Below, one piece after another: positions 11,815-24,900 of a stretch of 64,000 nt of DNA; the first letter of the stretch is position 1; every line of letters starts with the position of its first letter. The stretch covers positions 6,824,056 to 6,888,055 of the forward strand of contig CM039189.1 of assembly GCA_008360975.2 (NCBI GenBank), written 5' to 3'. A program made the translations under genes and the position numbers. The notes beneath the pieces are model-generated. The model was not told where the DNA came from and did not search any database. It saw nothing but the letters and a program-made list of their open reading frames with translations. Source of the DNA: Lichenostomus cassidix (Eukaryota; Chordata; Aves; Passeriformes; Meliphagidae).

Positions 11815-14800
11815 GTATTTTATATTAAATATAGCATGAATGATTTGTGAATGTCCATCAGGTGATGTTCTTGTGGAATTTTCGTGATCATGGGGGTTTT
11901 GCATGGCAGCAGCTTAGACAAGCTTCCTCAGTTCTCAAAGTTGTGCTGTTATGCTGAGGAGAATTGTGAAGTTGCACAATTGTTAAGAGCACAGAAAATT
12001 ATCCTCAGTGGTGAGAGCATTGAATGCTGTGCAACATGAGGAATATAGTTATTAAATATGCATGCACAGGCCGATTGACATAGTTTTCAGTTGGTGACAT
12101 CCATAAATACACCAAATATTGACCAAAGTCAGTACCCCACATTATAAAGCTCAATGAGTCTACTTAACCAAAATGCTTTTCCCTGAAAGGTTTTTAATGT
12201 TCATAATGTGCTGTAGTCATTTTGCAGAGAACCCCTCATGTTTGGGTTGAAGTGGAGTGCAGGAGGTAATTACAAACCCTGGAATAAAAATGGGCTCCCT
12301 TGATGCTGGTAGGAGCATTGCCACTGAATTGAGCTGATGTAGTGCTGCTTTCCAGAGACTTTTGTAAAGTTGCTGAAATACTGTCTAGCTCTAGTTTGCC
12401 AGAACCTGACTGAGAGTTTTTCAGATTTCAGTGTGTTCAACACATGAACTGCTCATCTACCTAGGCCTGCTTTTATAGCTGTTTCCATTACCATTAAATA
12501 AACGTCGTGTTTCTTTTACAAAGCTATATGTCCTTCAGAATTGCCTATGCAGATCCTGTTTCTTGGTACATATATGCATTTGGTACCATAATCTGAGAAC
12601 CCTCAGGGAGGAAACATCCATTCCAGCTTTGTCATACAGTGGAGTTACTGATGCAATATCATGAAACTGCATTTACAGATTTGTGTTAAAAGACTGACTG
12701 CACAAGGTCTGTCCTTCTTGAAGATGAATTCAGCATAATTGTTGAGGACAGAATGTATGTGAAAAACAGTAGAATCTTGACAGTTTGACAGGTATTTGGT
12801 TCAGATAGCTTTTCTTGCCTGATATAATTCAATATGTCATTTGCTTGATTATTTTGAGTATATTTGTACAATGAAGACTTAGGCTGTGTTATTGTGTGAG
12901 TTTGGTTCACCTCCTTCTCTTCCACTTAAGGTCTGTGGGATAGGGCACATCCTTTAGTATTTGTATGCAGCTTTTCCTGCACCCTTTTTTCATCTGTCAG
13001 CTTCTTGGCACTTCTTTTGCTGAAGTTTTCTCTGTCTTTGCAGGTATTAATAGCTCTTTAATTTTCGTTTTGTAATTTTGGTTCTTGGTTTGCCTATTTA
13101 CTGGGGCTACAGCCAGCTCAGATGCCAGAAATGTGAACTAGGAGTACTTAGAGTGTTGGAGGGTAGTTTTCTTCATTTTTCCTTATTTGTGGCTTTATTT
13201 CAGTATTCCTTTATTGATATGCACCTCTAGAGTAGTTGAAATACTTTTTTACAAACCTTACCCTTTGTGGCACCAGATTTGATCTTAGTAGGATTCTTTC
13301 AAAGCAGATAAATCTCTTCCCTCCAGAGGGAAAACCGAGTTACTGAAAAAGAGCCTATGGCACTCATTTAAAGAAAAGAAAAAAGAAGGAAAGAAAAAAA
13401 AGGAAAAAAAAAAAAGAGTTCATCTTCTGAGACACGTTTTAGATCTATTGCAGATGTTAGCACAGCCATGCTGGTGAGTGTTGCTTTGAATTCACTGCTG
13501 TCTCTGTTGCATTGTGCTTGAAGCTTGATCCTGCAGTTGCTGAAATTGGGAGTAAATTTCCCCTTGATTTCATCAAGCCAGCAGTCTGGCTCATGGGGCA
13601 GCTCTTCCAGCAAGAAGGAAATGTCTGCTGAATGTGGAGTACAGGGAGCTTCCCCAGGCTTTGGGATTGATAGGAAACAGTGCTGGGCCTGTTGTACAGA
13701 GAGGTAAACTGAGACACAGGCAGCTTGAATTCCTCACCACAACGGTGCTAGAAATAGAAAAAGGGAGACGTAAGATTTCTGTGGCTGTGGCTGTCTGTCA
13801 CATAGCTGCTGTTGCCATAGGTGTTTCATACCAGCAATTGCTTTTTTAATAAATGAAGCATGTTCAAAGAAGAGATGATCTGTCTGAAGCATAAATATTA
13901 AAAATACTTCCTGTAAGTTGTTCTTTTCTTTTGAGTAACTTCAAGCTAATGAATAATGTAGTAGCTTCTTAAGAGACTAAATAATCTTTCACAGAGACAA
14001 ACCCTAATTTTGGCGGAGGGGAATTGGATTTTTGATCAAATAGAACAGTCTGTACTACTAATGTAATACAGACACCCAAAATTTTATATGTCACAACATT
14101 CCTAATCTTAGATATTTTCTAGGTAACTTACAGATGTTTTCCTATAGAACTTTTCCAAGATCAAACTAGAAATAACTGAATGTAATATGTACTATAATTG
14201 TTTTCTGAGCACAGACTGCTCACTCCTGATTGAAGTTGCCTTACAAAATACACAGAGAGCACCAGAAGAGTTTGACTTTTTAAAAATCATTTGTGAATAG
14301 GCTCAACAACAAAGAAAAAGGAAAAAAAAAGGGGTGTTTGTGTTGTGGTTATTACTAGTTTAATTTCTGTCCATGCAGACTTGTGAAAAGCTTCTTAGAA
14401 TCCCTTTAGTGTAGAAGGTTCAGCAGGAGAGGCAGATTGCTGTATGGTTTTATGCTTTAAGGAAGGTGGAGTTTTCCATTTTTTTTATATAACATAGCTT
14501 GTAGCCAAACCATTCATATTACTCTATTTAAGTTTTTAAACATCTAGTTGCTTTTGAAGGATACCGTCGTAATAAAAAATTTCTGGGAGTTATAGCCCTC
14601 ATTAATAATTAAAGTAGGTTTCCATTTAAAGGAAAAATGGTATTCAGTTGAATACAGGCAGTAAAATTATGGGTATATAAAATTTTACAGTAGCTTTGTC
14701 CAATTTTCATTGCATTTAATGGGACTTCTGTGATACTGCTCAGATTTGTATGGGTAGCAGGCACAGTTTATGTAAAGCCACATGAAATGAATAAAACCAC

Positions 14801-16289
14801 AGAAAACTGAGGGCAGAACAGCTAAGGCAAACAGTCTTCTGATGAAGTTTTCCCAGGGGATTTTGTTGATGGGGTTTTTTTTAATCATAAGGTAGTAAGT
14901 TTTTTTCAAGTGTTAATGTTACAGAAAGAACCCCCATTGAACTAGCTCTAATCACAGCTAGATTTTGGATATATATCAATCCATTTGGTATATGTGTTTG
15001 GTATATTGCACTTTTCCAGATTATCTGCAGGTCTGAAGGTAAGTGCAGTGAGCTCTGATGAGCAGTTGGGATGTGAAGGTCACACCCTAGCTTGTTACAA
15101 GGATGAGCAAGTGTGTGTCCCAGGGAGTGAAGTTCATCACCACGGGAACAAAGCTTGCTGTGTGCAGAGGTAGTTCAGGAGCCTGCAGTGTGCTCCAGGA
15201 ATTGGAGGATGGATGTACAGGGTGCAAAGTGTTTGTGGTTGCACACAGGGCCAGCGTGTGTGTCCTGCTTGCACTTGTGTCAGACTCGTGCTGGTTACTC
15301 ATGGAGTTACTGCCTTGCTGTTGCTTGAGGGTGTCCTGAGTGTGAGGACCATCAGCTCCAACACGTAGTGATGGCCTTAGGATGGTGCTTGGATTCTCAT
15401 CCTGCGTTTGTCTTAAGACTGGAGCACTGGGAATCTTGGGGTAGAGACATAGGGCAGCCCTGTGGGAGACAGCCCAGCACAGTCAGTGCTGAGCAAGACT
15501 AATAAGCAAAATTAGACTTGAGTGTCTTCCTTTTGGAGGCTCTCCAGTGGCTTCACACTGCATTTCCCAGAGCCCATATTGTCCTGCTTTACTATTTCAG
15601 TGAAATACCTTGACTTCCCATTGTTTGGCTAATGGAAAGTTTATGATGTTGCTGCAATGGGTCATTGCCTAACCACAAAACAGTATTCATGTGGTACATT
15701 GATTGTACATGATAGACACACTTTGTGTTAGAACTGGAAGTTTTACAGAGCTTCCAAACCCTCCTGGCTCATATTGAAATTGGAGCTCTCAAAATCCTTT
15801 CACCCCTTCCAGTTACTTTAAACAATCAGGCTGGGTTTTGCCAACAGGTACAGAATACAATTTAGGAGGTAATTCCCTCTCTGCCGCCTCTGGAATATGC
15901 TTTGGGTAAAGTCTGTTTTAGCCAAAGGGAAGCATTTCATCTTGCTCCTGAATTAGGCTGGTGCAACTGCTTGGTTTATATGCTGTGCATAACTTTATAA
16001 TACTGGATGTGTTCACTGTTTCCTTCTTCAATCTCTGTTCCTGACCACAGTCTTTCAGGAGAGAGGTTATGTGGGGGGGAAAAGATTACTAAAAGGAACT
16101 ATATTATATATTGGGGTTGACTTGAACTCCCTGACCCACAAAGCTGGAGAAGTTTCAGAGTTAGGCAAAATGAATTTGTTCAGCCCTAATTACTGTTATT
16201 TTAGTTCCTAATATTAATGTTCCTACAGCACTTGGATACTGTTGTGTGCTACATACCATAGATAAGTTGTTATTATTACTACCTTCTAG
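11815..16289 (+). other. BEND5: BEND5 intron 4
   Basis: About 4.5 kb from donor GTATTT to the TTCTAG acceptor at 16289. It contains a purine tract (13370-13418) and otherwise ordinary intron sequence. Short overlapping open frames at 13368-13717 lie on both strands next to the purine tract and show no family resemblance. Confidence 0.85.
13370..13418. repeat. Homopurine A/G tract
   Basis: About 49 bases of A and G only on the + strand, mostly AAAG and AAGG words ending in a run of A. It is a polypurine low-complexity tract in intron 4. Confidence 0.85.
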
Positions 16290-16503
16290 GTCCATCTTGG
16301 CAGTGGAATTTGGGTAGATGAGGAGAAATGGCACCAGCTGCAAGTAACACAAGGAGATTCAAAGTATACAAAAAATCTAGCGGTTATGATTTGGGGAACA
16401 GATGTTCTCAAGAACAGAAGTGTCACAGGAGTTGCAACCAAAAAAAAGAAAGATGCCGTTCCCAAGCCACCTCTCTCACCTCACAAATTAAGCATTGTCA
16501 GAG
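16290..16503 (+). CDS. BEND5: BEND5 coding exon 5 (BEN domain core)
   Basis: A 214-nt exon (71 codons plus one base). The acceptor is CCTTCTAG and the donor is GTAGGT at 16504. It reads VHLGSGIWVDEEKWHQLQVT, followed by QGDSKYTKNLAVMIWGTDVLKNRSVTGVA, then a lysine run (TKKKKDA) and PPLSPHKLSIVR. This is the first half of the BEN domain, a helical DNA-binding fold found in transcription repressors and chromatin proteins. The WGTDVLKNRSVTG block is the typical BEN signature. BEND5 is a BEN-solo protein, a group in which the domain binds DNA sequence-specifically and represses transcription (family knowledge). The KKKK run is plausibly a nuclear localisation or DNA-contact patch (inference). This is the most conserved part of the visible protein. 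Confidence 0.97.
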
Positions 16504-17488
16504 GTAGGTTATTTGAAAACTTTTGCTTCCTGCTTTGGAGTTTAACCATTAATCACCGAGTTGAAAGATGCTTCTTTTCAGCTCATTTAAAATTAACTGA
16601 TTAAAAACTGTAATTCAGATTGCTATTGCATTGTGAAGTGCATACATACCCAGGAAAAGTAAAACACTTTGCAATAGCTGTGCACAGTGCAGGCCTCCAC
16701 AGCTGAAGAGTTGAACATTGACTTCAGTAATGTTTGAGAAGATCATCACTTTAGACCACTTGCAGGACAGGACTCTGAGCCTGGAGAACAACATGTTGTT
16801 CTAGAATTCATTTATAACCTGATGATTTTTTAAAATGCATATATTCCTTTTAACAAGACTGAGAGTAGCTTTACCACATTCTTTCATCCAGAACATAACC
16901 AGCTCTGGCATGAGGCACAGAAACCATTATAGCTGTGACTATAAAAATAGGCATACCTTCAAAGGCAAGAAAGAATAGTTTTACCCTTTTAAATGGAGAA
17001 AATGGAAATAGTAAAAATTAATTGTTGCACTTGAATTGGAATTTGGACAGGAAGTGTAAATCGCTGACCTCATCTGGCAGGGAGAATTGCAATGACACTT
17101 TCAGTAACTGCAAGCCTCAGTCCATGTCTGTAGTACTTTGAGAAAGAGAAGGCCTTCTCCTTTATTTAAAATGTATGGTGAATTTCAGTCCCTTTGTATC
17201 ATCATGCCCGTGTTGCATCATTTCTGTCTCTCTTGGTATTTCAGGCTTCTTTTTAAGTCAGAACTGACTTGGTTCCTCATGGAATATATAGTGAAATTGG
17301 ATATTTAGGCTTTGTGTCCATACTAAATTGCAGTAGGGCTGAAAGAAATCCCCCATTTGGCAGAGCTTCATTATTCTGCATTTCCTGTTCTTAGTTGCTA
17401 TGTGCTCTTAACTGTGAACTCATTAAGAGGTGTTGTAATCTGCCATGAAAGTACCATGTTTTGGAGTAAGAAATGCAGTTCCTCTCTG

Positions 17489-17521
17489 GGTGTGTGCGTG
17501 TGTCTGTGTCTGTGTTGTGTG
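17489..17521. repeat. Imperfect GT-rich microsatellite
   Basis: A short run of TGTG words interrupted by C residues. Too degenerate for a clean (GT)n unit. Confidence 0.5.
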
Positions 17522-19189
17522 GGGAAAAGTTGGAAACTTACCTCAGTACTGTCATCTCTCTTAGTTCATAAGAAATAAGTAAAAGACATGGGTTTTGTTT
17601 TGGTTTTTTTTGCTAATCTGCTTCAGGATTATATGTGGAAATGGAAGCTGTTCCATGCTGATTTTCTAGTTCTGTCTGGGGCCTTTAGGTACAGTCCTTA
17701 CCCATGTATCTGAGTAATGATGCACTGGCCACATAAGGAATCCATTCTGTGGCAGTGGCTCCCCTTGTCAGCTCCAAAAGGGAAGCAGAATTGGTTGCCC
17801 TGGTATGTGTTTACAAGCATGCAGCAGAAAGGGGTTATTTTCCACTGGCCAGTTGCAAAGTGGTTTCCAGTTTCCCTGCTGGAGGCTCTTGCTCCTCAGC
17901 ACTGCTGGCAAGGTTGCTTCTGTGAGAATTTCCTCTTCTACTTCTGTCAGGGCCACTTTGTGTTGCTTGAGCCATTTAAATGACAACTTTCTTGAGCTCC
18001 CCCTGTTTTGACTGCAGTGAGTTTGGGACTCTGTTCCAACAGGTACATGGTGAGAGGCAGATGGGGCCCTTCCTTTTCTTCTCTTCCATACCTTTACACT
18101 CACCAGCAATTCAGCTCTTCCCTATTCCCTTGTTTTTCTGTGTTTTCTGTCATACTTCTGCTTCCAGCCTCAACCTTCATTTGAATTCTACTGTTACATG
18201 CCCTGGTTTTCCATGTTCCTCTTTTTAGTGTTTCTTTCACCTTGTCTCTGATTCCCCTTTTGTTAGACTCCAGCCTGTACAATCTCCTCTTGAACCAGTT
18301 AAACTGCATGGCAAATGTTGAAGGTGTCAGGCTGCCTGTATTAGTGGGACTGGGTAGTTCATAACCATGATTTTCCATGTTGTCGTGTCCTTTGCATTTG
18401 CGTCAGTGTTAGCAGGTCTTGCCCCACCATGGAGAAGAGAGCAAAACAAAACAAAAAAATGGCCAGCAAGTGGACAAATAGGTGAAACGTGAGGGAGTTT
18501 TCCATAGCCGATGATTTGGATCAGACATCACAAAAAGTAGTGAAGCTCCTTGTTAGTCTTCGAGGTCTGCTTGAATCTTTGGTGCTCAGCAGCACAAAGG
18601 GGTATCTGTGTGCTCCTTTTAAAGACAAAAGAGCAGAACCCCCAAATCTCTCTTTGACGCCCTAAGTCAGTATCCTTATGTAAGTACTAAACTACTATTT
18701 CTGCACTCCCTCATAGAAATGGAAGAGATGGAGAGGAAAAACTGTGATCAAGGATCTGTCTGGGTCACGCTGACTTCTAGAATTACAGCTTTTGAATGAG
18801 TTCTGTCAAGTGATTCTTTGCTTGACGTTGTGGCTAAATGAACACCACAGCCTGTGTTTTGCTGGGAGTTCACCTTACTGGGTGTATCTGCCAGGGAGTG
18901 TTCCTGACACTCTTGAAAGGCCAGCTTCTGTCCTGCAAACACACTGGCTTCCTTCAGGCTCTCAGAGATGTGCCTCTTCTTAGGTGTCGTATTTCTAATC
19001 ATACTTTACTGATGATCAGCCTTTCAGCTATCAAGCTGCATGCTGGTTAATTTCATTTATTTTATATTCACTACGTCTTACAACATAAAATTCACGTTGC
19101 CTTAGATGTTCTCATCATTCTGTGGACACAGACTAACTTATTTAAAACAGATTTTTGAACGACAACATTAGCTCTTAATGTGTCTGATA

Positions 19190-19460
19190 TCTCTATAGCT
19201 TCTTAAAAATCCCCACTGTGTTGTATGTAATAAGGAAATGATAAAAAGTATGATGGATGTGCATTGTTATAAACATTGTTAATGCAAAATAACCTTTTAT
19301 AAAACTTCTCAGAGGTTTCCAAATGAACTACAAAGCATGCATAGTACTTAATTTTCATAACTTTTTAATATGGTGCATTAGAAATATTGTAAACCATGTT
19401 AATTAAGCAATAATCTCTGTGGCTTTCTGTATATGAAGCAATAAACAGCTAATGGAATAG
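19190..19460. promoter_or_regulatory. Candidate conserved AT-rich element in intron 5
   Basis: A repeat-free, AT-rich stretch with TTAATTAAGCAATAA, ATGCATAG and repeated TTATAAA words, plus SOX-like ATTGTTATA words. The texture resembles ultraconserved-type non-coding DNA. There is no direct evidence of function, and conservation would have to be checked by alignment. Confidence 0.22.
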
Positions 19461-20341
19461 ATCACTAGGCAAAGCAGAACAGAGTTTGTTTAACCAGTCT
19501 GGGAAGCCTACACAACAAAATACATCAGTCTCTTTATGAAAACCAAAAGACCCCAAACCTGCCTGTCACTAAGGAGTTGTGTGTGTTGCACCACTTTGGA
19601 TTTCAGTAACCTCTGCAGGATTCTGGCACCAGACTACCAAATCTGGGAAGAAAAATTGTCTCAGCTTTCACTGCCCACATTGCTTTTGCAGTTAGTGCTG
19701 TCACTTGCTTTTTGTATTCCAGATAAGTTCACAAAGTATTGTTCAAACACGCAAGGAGATGGCTCCTGTCCTGAATAATCCACTAGTAAAAGTGAAATAT
19801 GCCCAGTGACAGGGCAGCTGATAAAGACACTGATATTAATATATGTGGAAGAGATGTGAAAAATGAAATAAATGAGTTAAGGTGTTCTCCTGCTGGTTAC
19901 TGCTTCTCTCCCTGAGCATTATCATTTCCATGCCCTCCTGAAAGGGTGAAGGTGCTAGTGACTCCTGGGGAGCTGTGGCTGCAGCTCTGGTGGGACACTG
20001 CACCTGGGAAGAGACTAAATCTGCTGAGGAGACTCAGACAAATGCAGGAGTCAGGCAGGCCAGACTGACACTGTACAAGGTTGGGTTTAGCCTTGTTTCT
20101 GTATGCAAAGCCTATTAATGTAGTCACAGCATAACTGGAAGTTGGTCATGCCAATGATTCAAGCCTGGTGCCAAATCTCGACTTTAACAAGGTAGACGGT
20201 GATTCAAGGAAAGCTCCTCTTGTCTTGCAACAAATATACACAGTGCTTACTCACTGCTGTCTCGAGTAGTTAGCCCAACTCAGGGCTATGTTGTTTTCTA
20301 AAAATATCCTAATGACTCTTTCCTTTTTTTTTTCTCCCCAG

Positions 20342-20502
20342 AATGTTTGTATGATAGAATAGCACAAGAAACTGTGGATGAAACTGAAATTGCACAGAGA
20401 CTCTCCAAAGTCAACAAGTACATCTGTGAAAAAATCATGGATATCAATAAATCATGTAAAAATGAAGAAAGGAGGGAAATTGCAAAGTACAACTTGCAAT
20501 AA
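20342..20502 (+). CDS. BEND5: BEND5 coding exon 6 (C-terminus and stop)
   Basis: The terminal coding exon. After the CCCCAG acceptor, two bases (AA) complete the glutamate codon begun in exon 5. It then reads CLYDRIAQETVDETEIAQRL, SKVNKYICEKIMDINKSC and finally EIAKYNLQ before TAA at 20500-20502. This is the second half of the BEN domain (helices with RIAQETVDETE) and the conserved short C-terminal tail of BEND5. The 53 codons including the stop bring the visible protein to about 343 residues, against about 421 for the full human protein, so only the exon 1 part is missing. The frame is intact with no internal stops, so the gene appears functional. Confidence 0.96.
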
Positions 20503-20521
20503 ATTTTGGATTTTTAATAAA
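20498..20521 (+). promoter_or_regulatory. BEND5: Two polyadenylation signals, one overlapping the stop codon
   Basis: AATAAA occurs at 20498-20503 with the TAA stop inside it, and again at 20516-20521, followed by a GT-rich stretch (AGTGTTTT, then GTGGTGTTTTTTTG) that fits a downstream element. If used, the 3' UTR would be only a few dozen bases. Usage cannot be told from sequence alone. Confidence 0.6.
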
Positions 20522-21480
20522 GTCTTAGTGTTTTACTTAAGTGGTGTTTTTTTGATTTGTGTGGCATTTTTGCTGATGGGAGAAGCTGACTTGAAGCGTT
20601 GCTCTCTTCCTATAACTGATTCGTTTTTTGAGCGGTTCTGTCATGGTGTAAACTGCTTTTAAATAATGTAAGATCTATTGTAAGTTCTCTCACAATGAAA
20701 ACTGAAGTTTCAAAGGTTTCTCCAGCGAGTTGCAGTTTGTTACCTGCGGTTGTACATAGGTTGTGATTCTGCGGACACCGAGCCATTTGCCCTGCGTTGA
20801 GTTTTACTGGAGTTAGTGGATCTAAGCTGCACTAAAGCATCTGCTTAGAAGGAAGAACTGTACAAAATTCACTTTGCTATTGATAAAGGGTTTCGTTGTA
20901 TTTTACAAAGTGTTTTTTCTGAACTGAAATTTAAATTGTTTGATTTATAAATCTTTGTTTTGATCTCTCACAATATATTTGATCAAAAATACACGAAGAA
21001 CATTTCTTTTTCAATTCTCTTGTAGGTAGCTCACTATTATCTTCACAGTTTAAAAAAAAAAAAAAACCAGAAACCAAACCAACCAATAAACAACAAGGAA
21101 CCCAAAGCTGTAAGTTGTAAAATCATGGTAATTCATTTTAATAAATAAATCGAAAAGCAGTTCCTTTTCAGGGACCAAGACACTTCAGATTTCTGGTTGT
21201 GGTACAAAGCTCTTCAGTGTGTCCATACTATTGTTCTTGAAATATTATCTTTTTAGTGTATTTGTATTCTCAAACAATTTAAAAATTGCCACACTATGGC
21301 AAGATTATGTACAGTAGAAAATCTAGTACCATTTTGTCTGAGTCCATAATTTAACAATGGACACTTTTAGCACAAATTTTAATTACAAATAAAAATAATT
21401 TTCTACATTGAAGTTAGACTTGCGATGCAAAGTTTTTAGAAGTAATTTGTTATTTGAATTGTACCTTATTGTGTGTAAGT
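20522..21480 (+). other. BEND5: Possible extended BEND5 3' UTR
   Basis: AT-rich, UTR-like sequence with further AATAAA hexamers at about 21140-21149 (overlapping AATAAATAAA) and 21388-21393. Longer transcripts could end here. An A/C-rich run sits at 21048-21110. No coding frame of note. Confidence 0.4.
21048..21110. repeat. A/C-rich low-complexity tract
   Basis: A run of A followed by ACCAAACC-type words and almost no G or T on the + strand. It resembles, on a smaller scale, the A/C tracts at 33179 and 54580. Confidence 0.6.
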
Positions 21481-21793
21481 GAAACAACCTGAAGTATCTT
21501 TTCATGAAGGATTTAGAGATAACTTGAGGTCTGGATTGATGAATTTTGAGGGTTACTTTAGTGATCTCGATTAACCTTCCATTTATTTTCTGCTCACAGA
21601 TGTGATTATCTGCCTTTCAGGCTGCCTGTTCCTGAGTGTCAGGATTTGTTTCTTTTCTACCACTGCAATTCTGTTTCCTGTAGTTTGGAAAGACTTCCCA
21701 TTTCTTACCACCTTCCTGTAGCACTGCTTCACCCTCATGTGAAGCCTATTTCAGTGTCCTGTAAATGTAGATAACTTGGAAAGGAACAGGACT

Positions 21794-21937
21794 CACCATC
21801 CCTGGAAGTATTTAAATTATGTGTAGATGTAGCACTTGGGGACATGGTTTAGTGGTGGAATTGGCAGTGCTGGGTGAATGGCTGGACTTGATGATCTTAA
21901 AGGTATTTTCCAACCTAAATGATTCCATAATTCTTTC
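21794..21937 (+). mobile_element. CR1 LINE 3' end fragment
   Basis: The order of words fits the 3' end of avian CR1: CATCCCTGGAAGTATTTAAA, then ATGTAGCACTTGGGGACATG, GTTTAGTGGTGG, TTGGCAGTGCTGGGTGAATG, CTGGACTTGATGATCTTAAA, GGTATTTTCCAACCTAAATG and a degraded ATTC-type terminal repeat. This is a 5'-truncated, non-autonomous copy inserted in the sense orientation relative to BEND5, just beyond its 3' end. CR1 elements lack polyA tails and end in a short octamer microsatellite, which fits what is seen. Confidence 0.88.
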
Positions 21938-24900
21938 AAGGGCTGGGATGGGTGGAAGAAAAAGAGAAATGGAGAGGAGGAGGTGTGCTAGAAGTGCCTC
22001 TCTTGGAACAGATGAGAAAAACACCAGGTTGTTTCTTCCTGTTCATCAGCTGTATGTAAATAATGTCTTAACTCAGGGTGTGTTTGCTTTATGCTTTCTG
22101 AAGTCCAATTCCACGGTTGCCTTGCAGCAGCCTCACGCTGTGCTGCCCAAAAGGAACACCCCACTTTCACCACTGGTGTCCCTGCATTCCTGTCCCTTCC
22201 CTTAACCCCACACTTGGGATTGCACAGTGTGTCAGATCCCACTGATTCCCAGCATTTGTTTCCTAGCAGCTGCTGCTTCCCTTAGGATAGAGCCAGGAGC
22301 TTTCCTGGTGAGGGAGCAGAAAGAGCAGGAGTGTCTTTTTCCAGTGTCTTCTGTGTGCCCTGAAGTTTCTTGGAACAGCCTGCCTTGTCTCCTGCTAATA
22401 TCAAAAGTGTTCTTAGGTAGTGTTTAATGAAGTGCATAAATGTTTATGCTTCCTAATTTGGGATGCTAAATAGCAAATTAGTGTTTAAAATGTCGGTGCA
22501 TGTATCCTTTTATTAATTAAAAAGAACAAAATAGAGATAACACCGAAGAAACATTTAAACAGCGAGTTCCCACTTTTCAAGCAGACTTGTCAATGTACAG
22601 AGGTTTTTTTAAGTGATACTAAGGCAACCCAGTATTTTGGGGAAAATGTCCATAATTTCCTCAGTCTTTTATGGCTTTAGTACTAATGTGTTTCCATTGT
22701 AACAGATTCCTAATGAGATGATCATGCTGTACTTCTTAGAAGATAAGCCTATTTGAGACAGCATTTTATGAAACCTGGAAAAAGCAGATTAGGATTTAAT
22801 TAAGAGTTAGGACTCCAGCCTGGCCCCAAAAATCAGAGGTGTTAATTTTTTTTGCAAAACCAGCATCATCTTTCTAAGGCTTCTCCTTGGTAGCCTCATC
22901 CCATCAGATGCAAATACTGCATTTTGCTGAAGAATTTAAATGTTCTCCTTGAGCAAGGTATCTTGTAAGTCTTCATTAAGTTTCTCCTGAAGATTTCATC
23001 AGCCCAGGTCGTTTTTTATTTTTGGGTGGCACAAAAAAGTTCTGTTCCCTTTGAAATGTGGTGTCAGTGGGGGCTAAGAAATTGGATGGGCAAGTAGCAT
23101 TTAATGTGTCCCTCGAAACTTTGTTGAGTCATGTTAAAGGAACAGAGCATATTAAAGGTGGAACACCTGTTTATCATATCACAACTTAAACTGAATCTTT
23201 GGATACTGCAAATAAGTTTTTGCTAATAATAAGGATTTTTGCTCACTGTGGTTGTATGGCAACATGCTTGGGGCTCTGCAGTGGGTAATGGGTGTGTGAA
23301 TAACATCTTTATACTTATATTTGGTCTTTACTCTCGCCTTTCCCTCCCCATGAGGCAGTATCAAGATTGTGCAGTTGTTTCCCAGTGTGTCTGTTTGAAG
23401 TAGGAAAATAGGCTGCAGTTATGTGTTCCAGCAATACCCAAGAAAAATAGGAACTTTAATGGGGTGTGCTTTTCTGCATCACAATACTGATGTATAAATT
23501 AACTGTGAGTTTCATTTCATTTTCCTACACTGCTTTTATGGCCAGGGCTGTTCTTGTTGGTACATTAATTCTTCCATAATTGTGCTTGCCTGTACATAGT
23601 TTGCTTTGTTCATATTGCATCTGCTGTGAATCTACCATAGGAAACTTTATAGGAAATGGTCCCTACTAACTTTTTCCTGCTCTAGGGTAACTTCATACCT
23701 GTACATCATGGGAAACAGGAGAGTTTTGACAGAAAATGAAGTAGGTTTTATTACACCCTATTAATACTCCTCGTTCGTCATTTTAAGGTTTGTGTTGTGC
23801 CATTACCTCATACTGTAACCCTGATTTGTAAGGATCAGAAAGACACAGATTTGAGAGGAAGTGACTGTTTACTTTTTTTTTTAATCAAAGCAGGAAGGAG
23901 GTATTACTGTTATATGAATAATCTGATCTTCTGTTGCCACACATTGCTGCTGTAATTTGTGATATTCATGATCTGATCCATATTAAAGTGCCTCTGGCAC
24001 ACTTGCAAGGAAGCAAGATTAGAGTTAACAAAAAGGGCTTTATTTTCTATTACTGATTTTATAAAGGATGTGAACTTTTATGTTAAAGGAAAGAATCCTA
24101 CCAGGGACTTTAATACCTGAGTCAGGAAGTCTAGCCACTCAATTAAAAAAAGAAAGCTAGTATTTATTAGAGAGGGGGGAAAAAATTGTTGGTTTCTGCT
24201 GTTCCACAACAGGTTTGGATTTACTGACACTTTATAGAGATGGGAGATTTTTTTCATTAATAGTAAAGTTATGTCAAAGTTGAACTCTAAGTAGGAATTC
24301 AAGGTTGCATTGGTTGGCTGTTGAGCATGGCTGTCAAAAGCAGGTGCATTCTCCCTGTGTCAGGTCACTTCTTTGCTCCCTGCCTTTGATGTTGTATCTG
24401 AGAGATTACTGTGATGCTGCTTTGTTGTTTTAAGCAGAGATTATTGTCCTCTTGGAAGTTTTAAGTAGCAATAAATTGAACTTTTTGGGATTTAGTGAAA
24501 TTGTAAAGATAATTCTACTTCATACTTCCAGAATCTATAGACTTTTAAAAATTAGAGCTAAGCGCAGGTCATTGTTAAAATGATACAATCTTGATGCAGA
24601 ACCTCAAAGGAGTGAGAATTCTGTGAATTGGGAACATTGTGTATTAGCTGTAGCTTCACTGTGTGTTCGCTGTGTTCATTGCTCTTGAGAAAACCAAATT
24701 TGGCTGCTTCAGAAACGGAAAAGCAAGGTTGTGTCACATGGAGTGATACTGAGGATTATTTCAATATTCCATCTTTTTGACATGAGAATAACCACTCTTC
24801 AGAAAAAGACAAAGACACAACTTTGCTTCCTCAGAGTGAGGTGGAAGCTTTCTCCTTACTCTTGAAAATATTTGTCATTCTGTGTGTGCCTTTAGTCTCG

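Larger units (their letters stand above)
16504..20341 (+). other. BEND5: BEND5 intron 5
   Basis: About 3.8 kb from donor GTAGGT to an acceptor with a strong T-rich tract and CCCCAG at 20341. A GT-rich stretch lies at about 17489-17521. A low-GC, repeat-free segment at 19190-19460 is listed as a candidate regulatory element. Overlapping open frames of 60-113 codons around 17700-18380 lie on both strands and have no recognisable family. Confidence 0.85.
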
